A DNA stretch of 64,000 nucleotides. Source: Antedon mediterranea. Lineage: Eukaryota; Echinodermata; Crinoidea; Comatulida; Antedonidae. Positions 35,036-47,125 of this stretch are shown here, in pieces; within the stretch, counting starts at the first letter, position 1; each line of letters opens with the position of its first letter. The notes beneath the pieces are model-generated. The model did not search any database, was not told the origin of the DNA, and was given only the letters and a program-made list of their open reading frames with translations. The position numbers were made by a program, and so were the translations under genes. The DNA is taken from the NCBI RefSeq assembly GCF_964355755.1, contig NC_092670.1:27269795-27333794 (forward strand). Reading direction: 5' to 3'.

Positions 35036-35527
35036 AATTATCAGATAATTATTAATTAATAATTAATACTGAATCCAAACACACCGTTAAAAAAATATAG
35101 AATTTAAAACCAATATTTAATAATAAAGTGTGATATTTTACATGCTGACCTTAAATGAAATGAAATTTCAAATCAGGGCTTCTATATTTGTTATGTAGCA
35201 TTAACATACCTGAGTATATCATTGACTTTTGATTGGTTCTATTTTGGGGAGGGAAAAGTGGTGGATCCAGAACTTTTAAATAGTTAGGAGGTTGAAGGCG
35301 AGGGTCTAAAAACTTAACTTTATGTTCTATCTTTTGCATTGCAATTGTTAACTTGGGGTGGGTGGGGCTTGGAGAAAGGAGGAGGGGGTGGGATGGAGGA
35401 GTTTGAATCTGTCTATTCATTGGGGCGATAGTAGCGGCAGTGTGGGTGGTGCTTGAATGCATGCATTTGACACTCTATAGTGGATGATCGACCAAAGTGT
35501 TGCAGTTTATGTTTTTGTGGTTATAGT

Positions 35528-35553
35528 CGGGGTGGGGGGGGGGGGGGGGGGGC
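35528..35553. repeat. Poly-G tract
   Basis: A run of about 19 G close to a G-rich lead-in on an otherwise AT-rich strand. It could form G-quadruplex structures or reflect sequencing slippage. Confidence 0.85.
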
Positions 35554-36522
35554 GGGATGGTAGTCGAAAATGGTGGTTGATGGGCATGTGGGATCTGCTT
35601 AGGTTAGCAAATAAAACAAGTAAACAAATGAAAGAGGAGCTTCAAAATAAGAGAGGAGTAATCTGTTGCAAAGATTAAAATTCACAACGATCTGATAATT
35701 TATTCAAATTTCCCGAGGATATAACCTATAAAATGACATTAAAACTGGGAATTACAGAATCTATAATTAAAAAAAAAAGTTTTTTCTCACAACACAACTA
35801 GAACTATATAAAACATTAAGAATTTTTCTGACCAATGAGTTTCAAATCAAATAATCAAAGAAAATAAAATGTTTTTACTAATATACCATGTTTTTTTTAA
35901 TATAAAAATGCCTATGTTTCTCGCAACACTGCTTGCAGATTTTAAATTTACCCCAGTATTTTATTTTAGAAATCAATTATTAAACATTGGAACTAACTAT
36001 TTGTAATAAATCAGCTAAAAAAATACACCACTTTGGGCGTTATGGTGAAGTAAAGTTTAGTTGCATTGAACAATTAAAAAAAAGTGAAAAACACCCCTTT
36101 TTAAATAAATGGTATCTCCCAAAGTATGAAATAAAAAAAAATAAAAAATTTGAAACAGGTGCACAATGCATTGTTATTATGCATACACTAATTATTTTTT
36201 ATAATTAAATGAACAAAACAAAAATATCGTTCATCAAAGTAGTACCAATATCCATTTTAAAAAACCTTAAAAAGGGACAAAATTTGTCAAAAACACAAAT
36301 TTGGCCGTTGCCATGGAAATATACGTGTGGAATAAAAAATACTTCATATTTGATTTCTCTCAACACATATATAGCCATGTGCAAAATTTGAAAGAAATCC
36401 ATTTTTTTTGAGTCTGCCACTCTTTTTGATATTTCTTTGATTCTTACAGACAATGGCTCTTAAATTGTTGGAAAACGCCCGCGAACCCGTTGAAACATGC
36501 AATTGGACACTATCCAATGCTG

Positions 36523-36546
36523 AAAAGTGTCCACCCGGACACTTTT
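36523..36546. repeat. 10-bp perfect hairpin
   Basis: AAAAGTGTCC and GGACACTTTT pair around ACCC. It lies just outside the right end of the long-inverted-repeat element. Confidence 0.7.
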
Positions 36547-36589
36547 GAATGATGGACACATTTCAATCTTACACCGGCCTAGCCTAGAA

Positions 36590-36810
36590 TCGGCTGACAC
36601 CATGTGTGTTTCGTGTGACGTATGTTGTTTACGTTCGCTTCCTGTCCGCTTTGAAAGAAGCTCATTGGCTGTAGTTGGCCATTCTTAACCAATCACGAAA
36701 CAGCTGCCGCGGATACAAAAGCGGGCGTTTTAAATTAATCGGAAGATTCCGCGTACGTTTGTTTAGAACGTTAATGAAATCCAAGATGGCATGATGGTTG
36801 GTCGGCCATC
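36590..36810. promoter_or_regulatory. Promoter-like patch (CRE, ETS, CCAAT, YY1-type motifs)
   Basis: Within 200 bases there are GTGACGTAT (CRE-like), CTTCCTGTCC (ETS-like), ATTGGCTG and ACCAATCACG (CCAAT boxes in both orientations), and CCAAGATGGC (YY1-like). GC content is higher than in the surroundings. No exon could be assigned to it. It may be a real bidirectional promoter or an element promoter. Confidence 0.4.
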
Positions 36811-37092
36811 TTTCGGTGGTTTTACACTGAATTTTATCTTATTCATTTCTCAAGTTTTACAATGTATTTAAACCTAATTTTTTTGTGTGTTGCTATTTTA
36901 TATCTAAAGCATTCATATAAAATTATTTTTTGTTGATATTTTGATATTGTTTCATATCCATTTTAAGTAAAAACTACGTTTAGCACATCGGAATAGACTG
37001 GTTACTTTATTCTTTAATTTGTTGGCGTACCGCCAATCTGATGTAAGATTTGTTAATTTAACTTTTGTTCGAGCTCTATCACGTTTGTGCAT

Positions 37093-37314
37093 TTAGTCCA
37101 AAATGTCCTCTCGTTGAATTAACCAACCTGGTAGTTTTCCCTTAAAACGCCTAGTAATAAGAGGAGCGTGGTGGTTTAGCACATTATTTAAATTTGAATA
37201 AAATAAATCAATAAAAGCAAAGAACTTAAAACACACGAATCTCCTGTTCGTCCAAAGCGTGTAACAATTTCGAAAGGCATTGTAGGATAGAATAGAGCTT
37301 ATGGGTGGCGCCAT
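37093..37314 (-). pseudogene. Fragment of a non-LTR retrotransposon polyprotein
   Basis: A minus-strand 73-codon frame contains LNHHAPLITRRFKGKLPGWL. This resembles the linker between endonuclease and reverse transcriptase in Jockey/CR1/L2-type LINEs, usually of the form KHAPLKTKR..PW. Neither neighbouring domain is seen, so this is a relic. Confidence 0.55.
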
Positions 37315-37329
37315 TGTGAGCCATGGAGT

Positions 37330-38280
37330 ATAGTAGAGCAGTTAATGACATGAGCTGTGCATTTTATTACCAAAGCATGAAACTGAAAGTTTCTTTAATG
37401 TATATAGATTCAAAATATCGGGGTGCCAAGTGTCCAACGTCCGGTATGGCGGCCATCTTGATTTCAAAATGGCCACCATAAAAACCAAAAATGTTCATAT
37501 CTTGGGAACTATACACATTAGAGACTTAATTTTGGTCTCAAATTGTTCACAAACTATATATTTCTATTTGCTCTAATAAAAAGTTTCGTCCAAAAATAAC
37601 CGGAATTGACGTTTCTTTCAGTTTGACCTTTGACCTCGTATTTGTATATCTCTGTAATTACTGGTAATTTTCAATCGATTTTGGTGTCATTTTGTTTAGA
37701 ATAAATACATTTATATTTGTAGTAATAAAACATTTTCACATAAAATGACCGGAAATACAATTTATGACCTTTGACATTTATTTATTTTTTAATTATGTGA
37801 ATATACTGTATATGGTTTTTGTTGGTCTTAAATGCATCTAATTTTGAACTTTGACCTGATAGGCGTAATTATATTAAATGATTAATGGACTTAAATTGCA
37901 TATAGTACATAAAATTGGTAAAAATTGTGCTTGGTGGTACCATATTAGTTCAATGTTGATGACACCTTCTGATTCGCTACAAGTTTTAATAGTTTGACAG
38001 AGGAAATAACATACATGTTATGGAATACCGTAAAACCTCGAAAAGGTGATAATATGAGCTTCTTTTCGAGATAGACTGTATTTGAATGTCAATTGAATAG
38101 TATGATGATCGTGTTTATATCAATATATTATTAATGACCTTACATTACAATGAACCCTTTATATTTCAATAATCAAGCCTCAGTTATTCTAAAATTTATT
38201 GTTTTCCAAGTGGTAGGCCTATTTTGATTGCATCTTCTTTTTGTATATGCTTCCTCGGTTAATATGGTCCTACCCCTCCT
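37330..38280. other. Non-coding sequence
   Basis: No gene is seen. TGGCGGCCATCTTG and AAATGGCCACC words occur near 37445-37480, and several GACCTTTGACCT-like words near 37620-37860. The rest is AT-rich. Confidence 0.4.
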
Positions 38281-38508
38281 TATTTGTCTGTAGATGGTCT
38301 TACACCCCATTCTTTGTCTGTGGATGGTCCTACACCCCTTCTTTGTCTGTAGATGGCCTTATACCCCCTTCTTTGTCTGTGGATGGTCTTACACCCCTTT
38401 CTTTGTCAGTGGATGGTCTTACACCCCCTTCTTTGTCTGTGGATGGTCTTACACCCCTTTCTTTGTCAGTGGATGGTCTTACACCCCCTTCTCTTTGTCT
38501 GTGACGAG
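38281..38508 (+). repeat. 30-bp minisatellite, about eight copies
   Basis: TCTTTGTCTGTGGATGGTCT followed by TACACCCCTT repeats every 30 bases with single-base variants. All three frames stay open because the period is a multiple of three, which produces repeated peptides such as SLSVDGLTPP; I do not regard this as a gene. Confidence 0.9.
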
Positions 38509-38519
38509 TTCAAATCTAG

Positions 38520-40093
38520 TTTTTTTTTGGTTATCCGCAACGAAGTTGCAGGATAACCTCTTGTGATTGTACGAAATCATTCTGTATGATTTTTGTGTAA
38601 CGCTTTTCTCTAAAACTCGCAAACATAACATTTCGGTAACTATCTTAACATATTGACATTTACGTAACGTCGTCAAGCGAAGCTTTTCCTGACGTTTACA
38701 ATTGCGCAACGTGACTTACGCGCGATTTAACGATTTTGTCGTATTTAACATAGCTCGACAACCAAATAACATTTCAACTTGAAACTTTGCAAAAGTTTAA
38801 TTTATATCATGCGCTAACTTTCTGTTGGAAAAAACTTGCGTGTTTTACACAAAGTTACGCGCGCACGCGCATTTAAAATTTCAAAATGCGCAAAATTAAT
38901 TTCTAATCAACTTTCTACGCGTTTCATGTCGTTTTAAGCATGTCAAAAATTCCCACGCGTGCGCACATTTTTACGTGTGCGGTGCGCACGTAGTATTGAA
39001 AACGTACTTTTTTCGCGTGATTTATATTTTTCCAGCCTTTTCTAGTAATTTTACCAAATTTTAATCAATTTCGACTTAAAGATACGTCATACGAGCACGT
39101 CGAATTGGACAATTTGCGCGCGTTTTTTATGAAAAGGTTAAAAAATTCGTTTAAAATATGCCTTTTTTTTAAACAGTCGTAATTTCTAAACTAGACGGTC
39201 AACTTTTTATGGATGGCATATTCTGGAAGTAGATGAGTTGTAGATATCGGATCAGGTATTAATATGGCTAACCGGACATTATGACGTCATCGTATGGCCA
39301 TGCGAATATAAAATTTAGGATTTTTGTATCTTTCGTCATAGCTCATCACATTGAATAGAGCGCATCTCCACTTATCCGTTTTCCATTTTCACCCCGATTT
39401 TGATTTTGTCTAGGTCAATCAAGTATCTTTCGCATGAGTTAAAAATATTTTAATTTTTTTGACGTCATCATGCCTAAAAATTTAAATCACGTGTGGCATT
39501 AATTTCATCTTTACAGTAAATTTTAATCTGTTATAGCTCGTAAGAATAAAATGTGATAATCACGATTAAAATTTTTTCTGGAAGCTATTGGATTGTAGAT
39601 ACGAAATTATGTAAAAATGTTGCCAATCGGATGTTGTGACGTCATCATATGGCCAGTTAAATAAAAAAGGTCGTATTTTCATCTTTTGCGTCATAATTCA
39701 TTACATTTAAAAGAGCGCGCATCAATATTTCACGTATTCAAATTTCTTCTACACGCTAATACGTTGTTGCTGAGATAATTTCCTTTCGGAATTGCTACCT
39801 TCGCGTTTCATTTTAAAACCGTCAACATGTTAAAAATTGCAATAAATAGCGGGTCCCGTAATTTCACCTATTCTACACTGTATGTGATATGGATACAGAT
39901 TATACTGTGTATATACTATATATGAATTTAAATAATAAAATTCAGCAATAACAACATATCATATTCTTCAGTTCAGGTCATAATGCCAACGTGAACACTT
40001 CCTTTTGTCCTCAACCTATCCCCTTAATGTTAATGTTGCACCACTTGCGCGGCGGATAACCAAACTCGTCAAAGTGACGAGTTACATGTCTAG
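38520..40093 (+). mobile_element. Helitron-like non-autonomous unit 1
   Basis: The unit follows one CTAG end (38516-38519) and ends with stem AACTCGTC/GACGAGTT (40063-40083) six bases before CTAG (40090-40093), with T after it. Hairpin plus CTAG|T is the Helitron 3' signature. The unit starts with GGTTATCCGC and carries an internal GCGGATAACC near its end. No Rep/helicase is seen. The 5' TC end is uncertain. Confidence 0.5.
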
Positions 40094-41388
40094 TTTTTTG
40101 GTTATCCGCACTTGGCGGATAACCTCTTGTTATTGTCAGGATCTTTTTTTTTTTTTTGGTTATCCGCACTTGGCGGATAACCCCTTGTTATTGTCAGGAT
40201 CTTTTTTTTTTTTCTTTTTTTTTTTCTCTTTTTTTTTCTATTTTCTTCTTTCTTTCCACGAATTTTGTTGCACGCATATCTCTAATTCTGGCCAACATAA
40301 GATTGTGTAACTTTGTCATAATATTAACCTGTAGCGGTAGATGTGCAGGACGTTTCGTTTTTTGACTTTAGAGTCGCGCAGCGTAAGTTACGTGCGATTT
40401 TATGAATTTCAATGATTGATCATAGAATAAAAACTAAAAGTAATTTTGTATTGAAACTTGGTAAAAATTTAAGTCATATCATGCGCTAACTTTCTATGGA
40501 GAGAAAATGGCATGTTTTACAGAAAGTTACGCGCGCACGTGCGTTTAAAATTTAAAAATGCGAAAAATCAATTTCTAATCAACTTTCTACGCGTTTCATG
40601 TCATTTTGAGCATTTAAAAAATTCCCACGCGTGCGCACTTTTCTTACGCGCGCGTGCGCACGTAGCGCAAAAACATCTTTTTTTTGCTTGATTTTTGTTT
40701 TTCCAGCCTTTTCTAGTAATTTTACCAATTTTCAATCAATTTCGACTTAAAATCACGTCATACGAGCACGTAGAATTGAACAATTTGCGCGCGTTTTTGA
40801 TGAAAAAGTTAAAAAATTCGTGAAAATTATGCCTTTTTTTAAAAGGTCATAGATTCTAAACTCCGTGGAGAACATTTTTAAAATTTCAGATTCTGGAAGT
40901 AGATGAGTTGTAGATATCAAATCATGTACCGATATGGCTAACCGGACATTGTGACGTCATCGTATGGCCACTCGAATATAAAATATAGGATTTTTGTCTC
41001 TTTCGCATAACTCATCACATTTAATAGAGCGCATCTCCACTTATCCGTATTCCATTTCCCTCCATTTTGTTATATTATCTAGGCCAATCAATTATCTTTC
41101 GCATAATCTACCATTTTTTAAATTGTGATGACGTCATCATATCCAAAAGAGTCAATAACTTGGGTCCTTTATTTTCACTTATTCTGCTCTGTATGTAGTA
41201 CGTATACAGTATATAGTATATAGTGTATACCGTATATACTCAGACGTGACACAAAATAGAGAGCGCACTAACATTTTTTTTCAATGGCATAATCGTTTTT
41301 ATGCGCGCAATATTCTAGCGTATGACGTGCACGTGGATTTTGCGCTGCGGATAACCTAACTCGTCCGTAGTGACGAGTTCAAATCTAG
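40094..41388 (+). mobile_element. Helitron-like non-autonomous unit 2
   Basis: It begins with two short direct copies (about 60 bp) of a segment with hairpin GGTTATCCGC/GCGGATAACC and a T-run. Its body matches unit 1 and unit 3, with CACGCGTGCGCAC and CGTCATACGAGCACGTAGAA-type words. It ends with stem 41358-41365/41372-41379 and CTAG at 41385-41388. Confidence 0.55.
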
Positions 41389-42536
41389 TTTCTCTTTTTT
41401 TTTCTATTTTCTTCTTTCTTTCCACGAATTTTGTTGGTCGCATATCTCTAATTTTGGGCAACATATGATTGTATAACTTGTTCATAAGATTGATATGTAG
41501 CTGTAGATGTGCAAGAAACTTTTTTTTTCAAATTTCGAGTCGCGCAGCGTAAGTTACGCGCGATTTTGTGAATTTCAATGATTGATCATAGAATAAAAAC
41601 TAAAAGTCATTTTGTATTGAAACTTGGTGAAAATTTAAGTCATATCATGCGCAAACTTTCTATGGATTAAAAATAGCATGTTTTACAAAAAGTTGCGCGC
41701 GCACGCGCGTTTAAAATTTCAAAATGAGAAAAATCAATTTCTAATCAACTTTCTACGCGTTTCCGGTCATTTTGAGAATTTCAAAAATTCCCACGCGTGC
41801 GCATTTTTTTTACGCGCGCGTGCGCACGTAGCGCAAAAACATCTTTTTTTTGCTTGATTTTTGTTTTTACAGCCTTTTCTAGTAAATTTACCAATTTTCA
41901 ATCAATTTCGACTTAAAATCACGTCATACGAGCACGTAGAATTGAACAATTTGCGCGCGTTTTTGAAGAAAAAGTTCAAAAATTCGTCAAAATTATGTCT
42001 TTTTTAAAACAGTCATAGATTGTAAACTACGAGGTGAACTTTTTTTAAATTAGACATTCTGAAAGTTGATGAGTTGTAGATGTAGAATCATGTATCGATA
42101 TGGCTAACCGGACATTGTGACGTCATCGTTTGGTCACTCGAATATGAAATATAGGATTTTTTTCTCTTTCGTCATAGCTCGTCACATTTAATAGAGCGCA
42201 TCTCCTTTATCCGTGTTCCAATTCCATCATTTTTTTTATTATTGTCTAGGTCAATCAATTATCTTTCCCATGATTCACCATTTTTAAAATTGTGATGACG
42301 TCATCATGTTCAAATGCGTCAATAACTTTGGTCACTTATTTTCACCTATTCTGCACTGTATGTAGTACGTATACAGTATATAGTGTTATACCGTATATAC
42401 TTAGACGTGACGCAAAATCGAGAGCGCACTAACATTTTTATCGTTTTTTTGCGCGCAATATTCTAACGTATGACGTGCACGTGGCTTTTGCGCTGCGGAT
42501 AACCTAACTCGTCCGTAGTGACGAGTTCAAATCTAG
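41389..42536 (+). mobile_element. Helitron-like non-autonomous unit 3
   Basis: It starts TTTCTCTTTTTTTTTCTATT directly after the previous CTAG, at a point that is internal in unit 2. It ends with the same hairpin (42506-42513/42520-42527) and CTAG 42533-42536. The bodies of units 2 and 3 are close in sequence. Confidence 0.55.
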
Positions 42537-42539
42537 TTA

Positions 42540-42721
42540 TACTTTTTATTACAGAATGAGCTTGTATGCCCATTGTATATACACTTAAATGTATTTTCTG
42601 TCAGTCCAACATATGTTTCAATTTTGTTAGTGCCATTTCTTGTGACAGCCTGGTATACTACTGTTAAGCATTTCCCTAAAGGGCAAATCAAATACAAATA
42701 TATAAACTGAAAGATACACAA
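42540..42721 (-). pseudogene. Penelope-like GIY-YIG endonuclease fragment
   Basis: The minus-strand frame contains VYQAVTRNGTNKIETYVGLT followed by ENTFKCIYNGHTSSF. This fits the GIY-YIG endonuclease end of Penelope-like retroelements, where YIGLTE..FK.R..NH..SF is the usual pattern. The conserved Arg after FK is replaced (KCIYNGH), and only about 50 residues of the domain are present. A relic, with no reverse transcriptase nearby. Confidence 0.65.
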
Positions 42722-43235
42722 TAAGTTAACAAACGTTTCATAACTAAATAACTCTTTTCATTAAACATGCAATATATTTTGTAATAGATAACATAACAAA
42801 AAAATATGCAGAAAATAATGTTGTTGCATGCTGTGAAATGGCGTTGCCCAGTTTTGACCTTTTAACTCTGTACTTCCGATACCGTGTTTCGGACGTAAGG
42901 TAGACAATGCCTGGAGTAAAGTTTGGTATTATACAGTTCATAGAATAAAACATTTACCTAACTAAAGTTGCTCAATTTAATTTCAAACTTCTGCATAGAA
43001 TATTACGACGGGTCCTACTAAACACCACCAGATACCACCAAATACCACAAAATACCACCTACCAGAGCAACAAGTCCTACCACCAGAGCAGCCACCTGTT
43101 TGGAATGTATTATTAATGGTATATTACAAATTCCAAGGTTTAATTCTTTCAGAAACTGATAAAATTGAAGTTAAAAGTGAATTTCTCGCCGTCGCAATTC
43201 CAGAATCGAATGCGTTTGATCTTCGTAACAGTAAC
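42722..43235. other. Non-coding sequence
   Basis: No gene is seen. A short run of ATACCACC-type repeats lies at 43020-43095. Confidence 0.4.
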
Positions 43236-43267
43236 CATTAGGCGCAGGAGCCCCGGATAGCGTTACG
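43236..43267 (+). repeat. Perfect 32-bp inverted repeat, left arm
   Basis: It begins CATTAGGCGCAGGAGCCCCG and ends GATAGCGTTACG. The exact reverse complement lies at 47882-47913. Flanking sequence does not match beyond it. Confidence 0.9.
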
Positions 43268-44250
43268 TTTGAAAACCCCAAAAAGTGAGGTTTTCAACCA
43301 TTAGCGGCATGACTGATGTGAGTGATTAATGTGTTTTACGGACGGTTTCAAGGACTATCCTACCAGTGGGCTGTTCACTGGTCAAATGATTGACACTTTG
43401 TATCACCGTTTGTAACTGGAGCTGTGACGACCTTTGTAACTGGAGCTGTGACGACCTTGCAAGAATACTAGGCCAGAATTTTTAATTGAAAAGTGCCTTG
43501 GTATTAACATTACAATAACATGGAGATGGAAACAAATTTGTCTATCTTTCTTTCTAAAATAAATGGTCACTATAGTTTCAAACTAGGCTTAGTCCACCAC
43601 ATTAGTAATTACGAATCGAAACCTAAATTAAAATTGTTGGTATTCTTTGGCCGTTGTTTGATTAATTACATCTTCATGCCATGTTTTTTTTTCTCTAATG
43701 ATTTGGCGATACGCTCCTATATTAATTTGGCCTACTAGCAGAGGGTTCGATGAGTTTTGAAAAGTTATGGAAATGTGGTCTAACATATAGCAATTCAGTT
43801 TTTTAAGGCCCTTCTTCCTTGTCCGAGCCTTTGGAAATATTAAAAAGTTATATTAATATAATATATTCTGTGTTTTCATGTTTTGAGAAATTGTATATCA
43901 TTTCAGATGTTTCGCGCTGCGCTTTTATTTGTTTCGCGCTTCGTCTTGTTCGAGCTTCCTCCGTACATACCGATAATTAATATGATTTTTCATTTCATTT
44001 TTTGTACATTATTAAAAAATAGCATACAGAACCCCATACAGAACATACCCTTCTCTGAGAAAACACTTGTGGCCGATTCCCCGAATACGGCATGATGGAA
44101 TAGCTTTGGAGACTTTGACTTTGGAGTAGGCCTAAATCGAAAAACGTCAAGCAACTCAACAGTTCTTTTCAGAACTAATATAGGCCTACGTGGTGTACCG
44201 CAAATTTATATCAACAAATATGTAACTTGTTTAGCACGTTTAAAATGGAT
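43268..44250. other. Non-coding sequence
   Basis: No supported gene. Two short plus-strand frames (43520-43738 and 43883-44095) have no recognisable domains. A 24-base phrase, TTTGTAACTGGAGCTGTGAC plus GACC, is directly duplicated at about 43409-43457. Confidence 0.4.
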
Positions 44251-46930
44251 AGCAAAACATATTTAAAAAAAAAACCTGAATTATTTCAAACAGACAGCAC
44301 ATTAGTTCAAACGGATAGCACAATAGATAGCTCAATCAAATGGATATAACTATGATATAACTGTACTGTGCATTCTATACGGATTATCGGGTAGCACATT
44401 CTTTCAAATGGATAGCACATTCTTTCAAATGGATAGCACATTATTTCAAATGGATAGCACATTAGGTAGCACAATCAAATGGATATAGTACTGTACATTA
44501 TTCTATGATTATCGGGTAGCACATTCTTTCAAATGGATAGCGCATTAGGCCTATTTCAAATGGATAGCACATTCTTTCAAATGGATAGCACATTATTTCA
44601 AATGGATAGCACATTATTTCAAATGGATAGCACATTGGGTAGCACAATCAAATAGATATAGTACTGTACATTATTCTATAAGGATTATCGGGTAGCACAA
44701 TATTTCAAATGGATAGCACATTAGGTAGCACAGTCAAATGGATATAGTACTGTACATTATTCTATACGGATTATCGGGTAGCACATTCTTTCAAATGGAT
44801 AGCAAATTATTTCAAATGGATAGCACATTCTTTCAAATGGATAGCACATTAGGTAGCACAATCAAATGGATGTAATTGTACTGTACATTATTCTATACGG
44901 ATTATCGGGTATCACATTCTTTCAAATAGCACATAATTTCAAATGGATAGCACATTATTTCAAATGGATAGCACATTAGGTAGCACAATCAAATGGATAT
45001 AGTACTGTACATTATTCTATAAGGATTATCGGGTAGCACATTATTTCAAATGGATAGCACATCAGGTAGCACAATCAAATGGATATAAGTGTACTGTACA
45101 TTATTCTATAGCCTACGGATTATCGGGTAGCACATTCTTTCAAATGGATAGCACATTAGGTAGCACAGTCAAATGGATATAGTACTGTACATTATTCTAT
45201 AAGGATTATCGGGTAGCACATTCTTTCAAATGGATAGCACATTAGGTAGCACAATCAAATGGATATAGTACTGTACATTATTCTATACGGATTATTGGGT
45301 AGCACATTCTTTCAAATGGATAGCACATTCTTTCAAATGGATAGCACATTGGGTAGCACAATCAAATGGATATAGTACTGTACTGTACATTATTCTATAC
45401 GGATTATCGGGTAGCACATTCTTTCAAATGGATAGCACATTCTTTCAAATGGATAGCACATTATTTCAAATGGATAGCACATTAGGTAGCACAATCAAAT
45501 GGATATAGTACTGTACATTATTCTATGATTATCGGGTAGCACATTCTTTCAAATGGATAGCACATTAGGCCTATTTCAAATGGATAGCACATTCTTTCAA
45601 ATGGATAGCACATTATTTCAAATGGATAGCACATTATTTCAAATGGATAGCACATTGGGTAGCACAATCAAATAGATATAGTACTGTACATTATTCTATA
45701 AGGATTATCGGGTAGCACAATATTTCAAATGGATAGCACATTAGGTAGCACAGTCAAATGGATATAGTACTGTACATTATTTTATACGGATTATCGGGTA
45801 GCACATTCTTTCAAATGGATAGCAAATTATTTCAAATGGATAGCACATTCTTTCAAATGGATAGCACATTAGGTAGCACAATCAAATGGATGTAATTGTA
45901 CTGTACATTATTCTATACGGATTATCGGGTATCACATTCTTTCAAATAGCACATAATTTCAAATGGATAGCACATTATTTCAAATGGATAGCACATTAGG
46001 TAGCACAATCAAATGGATATAGTACTGTACATTATTCTATAAGGATTATCGGGTAGCACATTATTTCAAATGGATAGCACATTAGGTAGCACAATCAAAT
46101 GGATATAATTGTACTGTACATTATTCTATAGCCTACGGATTATCGGGTAGCACAATCTTTCAAATGGATAGCACATTAGGTAGCACAGTCAAATGGATAT
46201 AGTACTGTACTTTATTCTATAAGGATTATCGGGTAGCACATTCTTTCAAATGGATAGCACATTAGGTAGCACAATCAAATGGATATAGTACTGTACATTA
46301 TTCTATACGGATTATCGGGTAGCACATTCTTTCAAATGGATAGCACATTCTTTAAAATGGATAGCACATTGGGTAGCACAATCAAATGGATATAGTACTG
46401 TACTGTACATTATTCTATACGGATTATCGGGTAGCACATTCTTTCAAATGGATAGCACATTCTTTCAAATGGATAGCACATTATTTCAAATGGATAGCAC
46501 ATTAGGTAGCACAATCAAATGGATATATGTAATTGTACTGTACATTATTCTATACGGATTATCGGGTAGCACATTCTTTCAAATGGATAGCACATTCTTT
46601 CAAATGGATAGCACATTGGGAGCACAATCAAATGGATATAGTACTGTACTGTACATTATTCTATACGGATTATCGGGTAGCACATTCTTTCAAATGGATA
46701 GCACATTCTTTCAAATGGATAGCACATTATTTCAAATGGATAGCACATTAGGTAGCACAATCAAATGGATATATGTAATTGTACTGTACATTATTCTATA
46801 CGGATTATCGGGTAGCAAATTCTTTCAAATGGATAGCAAATTATTTCATATGGATAGCATGGATTTGGGTAGCACAATCAAATTGAGCACATTGGGTAAC
46901 ACATTGCATCAAATGGGAGCCTACTGTACA
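44250..46930 (+). repeat. Satellite built of TTTCAAATGGATAGCACA modules
   Basis: Modules TTTCAAATGGATAGCACATT, GGTAGCACAATCAAATGGAT and GTACTGTACATTATTCTATA plus CGGATTATCGGGTAGC alternate. Markers repeat exactly 1020 bases apart: lines at 44521/45541, 44641/45661 and 44921/45941 match. So a 1020-bp higher-order unit occurs twice (about 44381-45400 and 45401-46420), with a partial third. The open frame at 46448-46948 is a by-product of the repeat. Confidence 0.95.
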
Positions 46931-46960
46931 GTTATTCTATTGAATTGAATTGAAATATAT

Positions 46961-47125
46961 ATTTATACTGGGTAACCTCTTCAGTCAAAGACTGGTCTCC
47001 CAGAGGGCCCAGTTGGTGATCAGTGGCTGTGATAATACACCGGGGTAACCCCCCACTCGTCTCGAAAGATGTACTAGGTTCTTTAAAGTACACACGAGCT
47101 AGATGTGTATTCTATTATCGGGTGT
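46961..47125 (+). repeat. Dispersed repeat, copy 2 (shared with 20211-20390)
   Basis: GGGGTAACCCCCCACTCGTC, then TCGAAAGATGTACTAGGTTC and GTACACACGAGC, parallel copy 1 in order and orientation. Confidence 0.5.

Larger units (their letters stand above)
32342..36463. mobile_element. 4.1-kb element with long, diverged terminal inverted repeats
   Basis: Left 32342-32800 and right about 36000-36463 are reverse complements. Both contain AAGAGCCATTGTCTGTAA and the TGGCAGA to ATGGATTTCT stretch, then CCGTTGCCATG, then AAAAAGGGGTGTTTTT and CCAAAGTGGTGT. Divergence is substantial. The interior has no convincing transposase, only AT-rich sequence and internal repeats. It may be a non-autonomous or foldback-type DNA element. 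Confidence 0.7.

Noticed and set aside
38241-38566. Overlapping open frames giving SLSVDGLTPP and similar peptides
   Set aside because: The 30-bp minisatellite period keeps several frames open at once. No start context or domain.
40005-40365. Phe-rich open frames
   Set aside because: Produced by long T tracts in Helitron-like sequence.
46448-46948. 166-codon open frame with repeated MDST and FFQ peptides
   Set aside because: It lies wholly in the TTTCAAATGGATAGCACA satellite. The openness follows from repeat units without stops in one frame, and the peptide is pure repeat.
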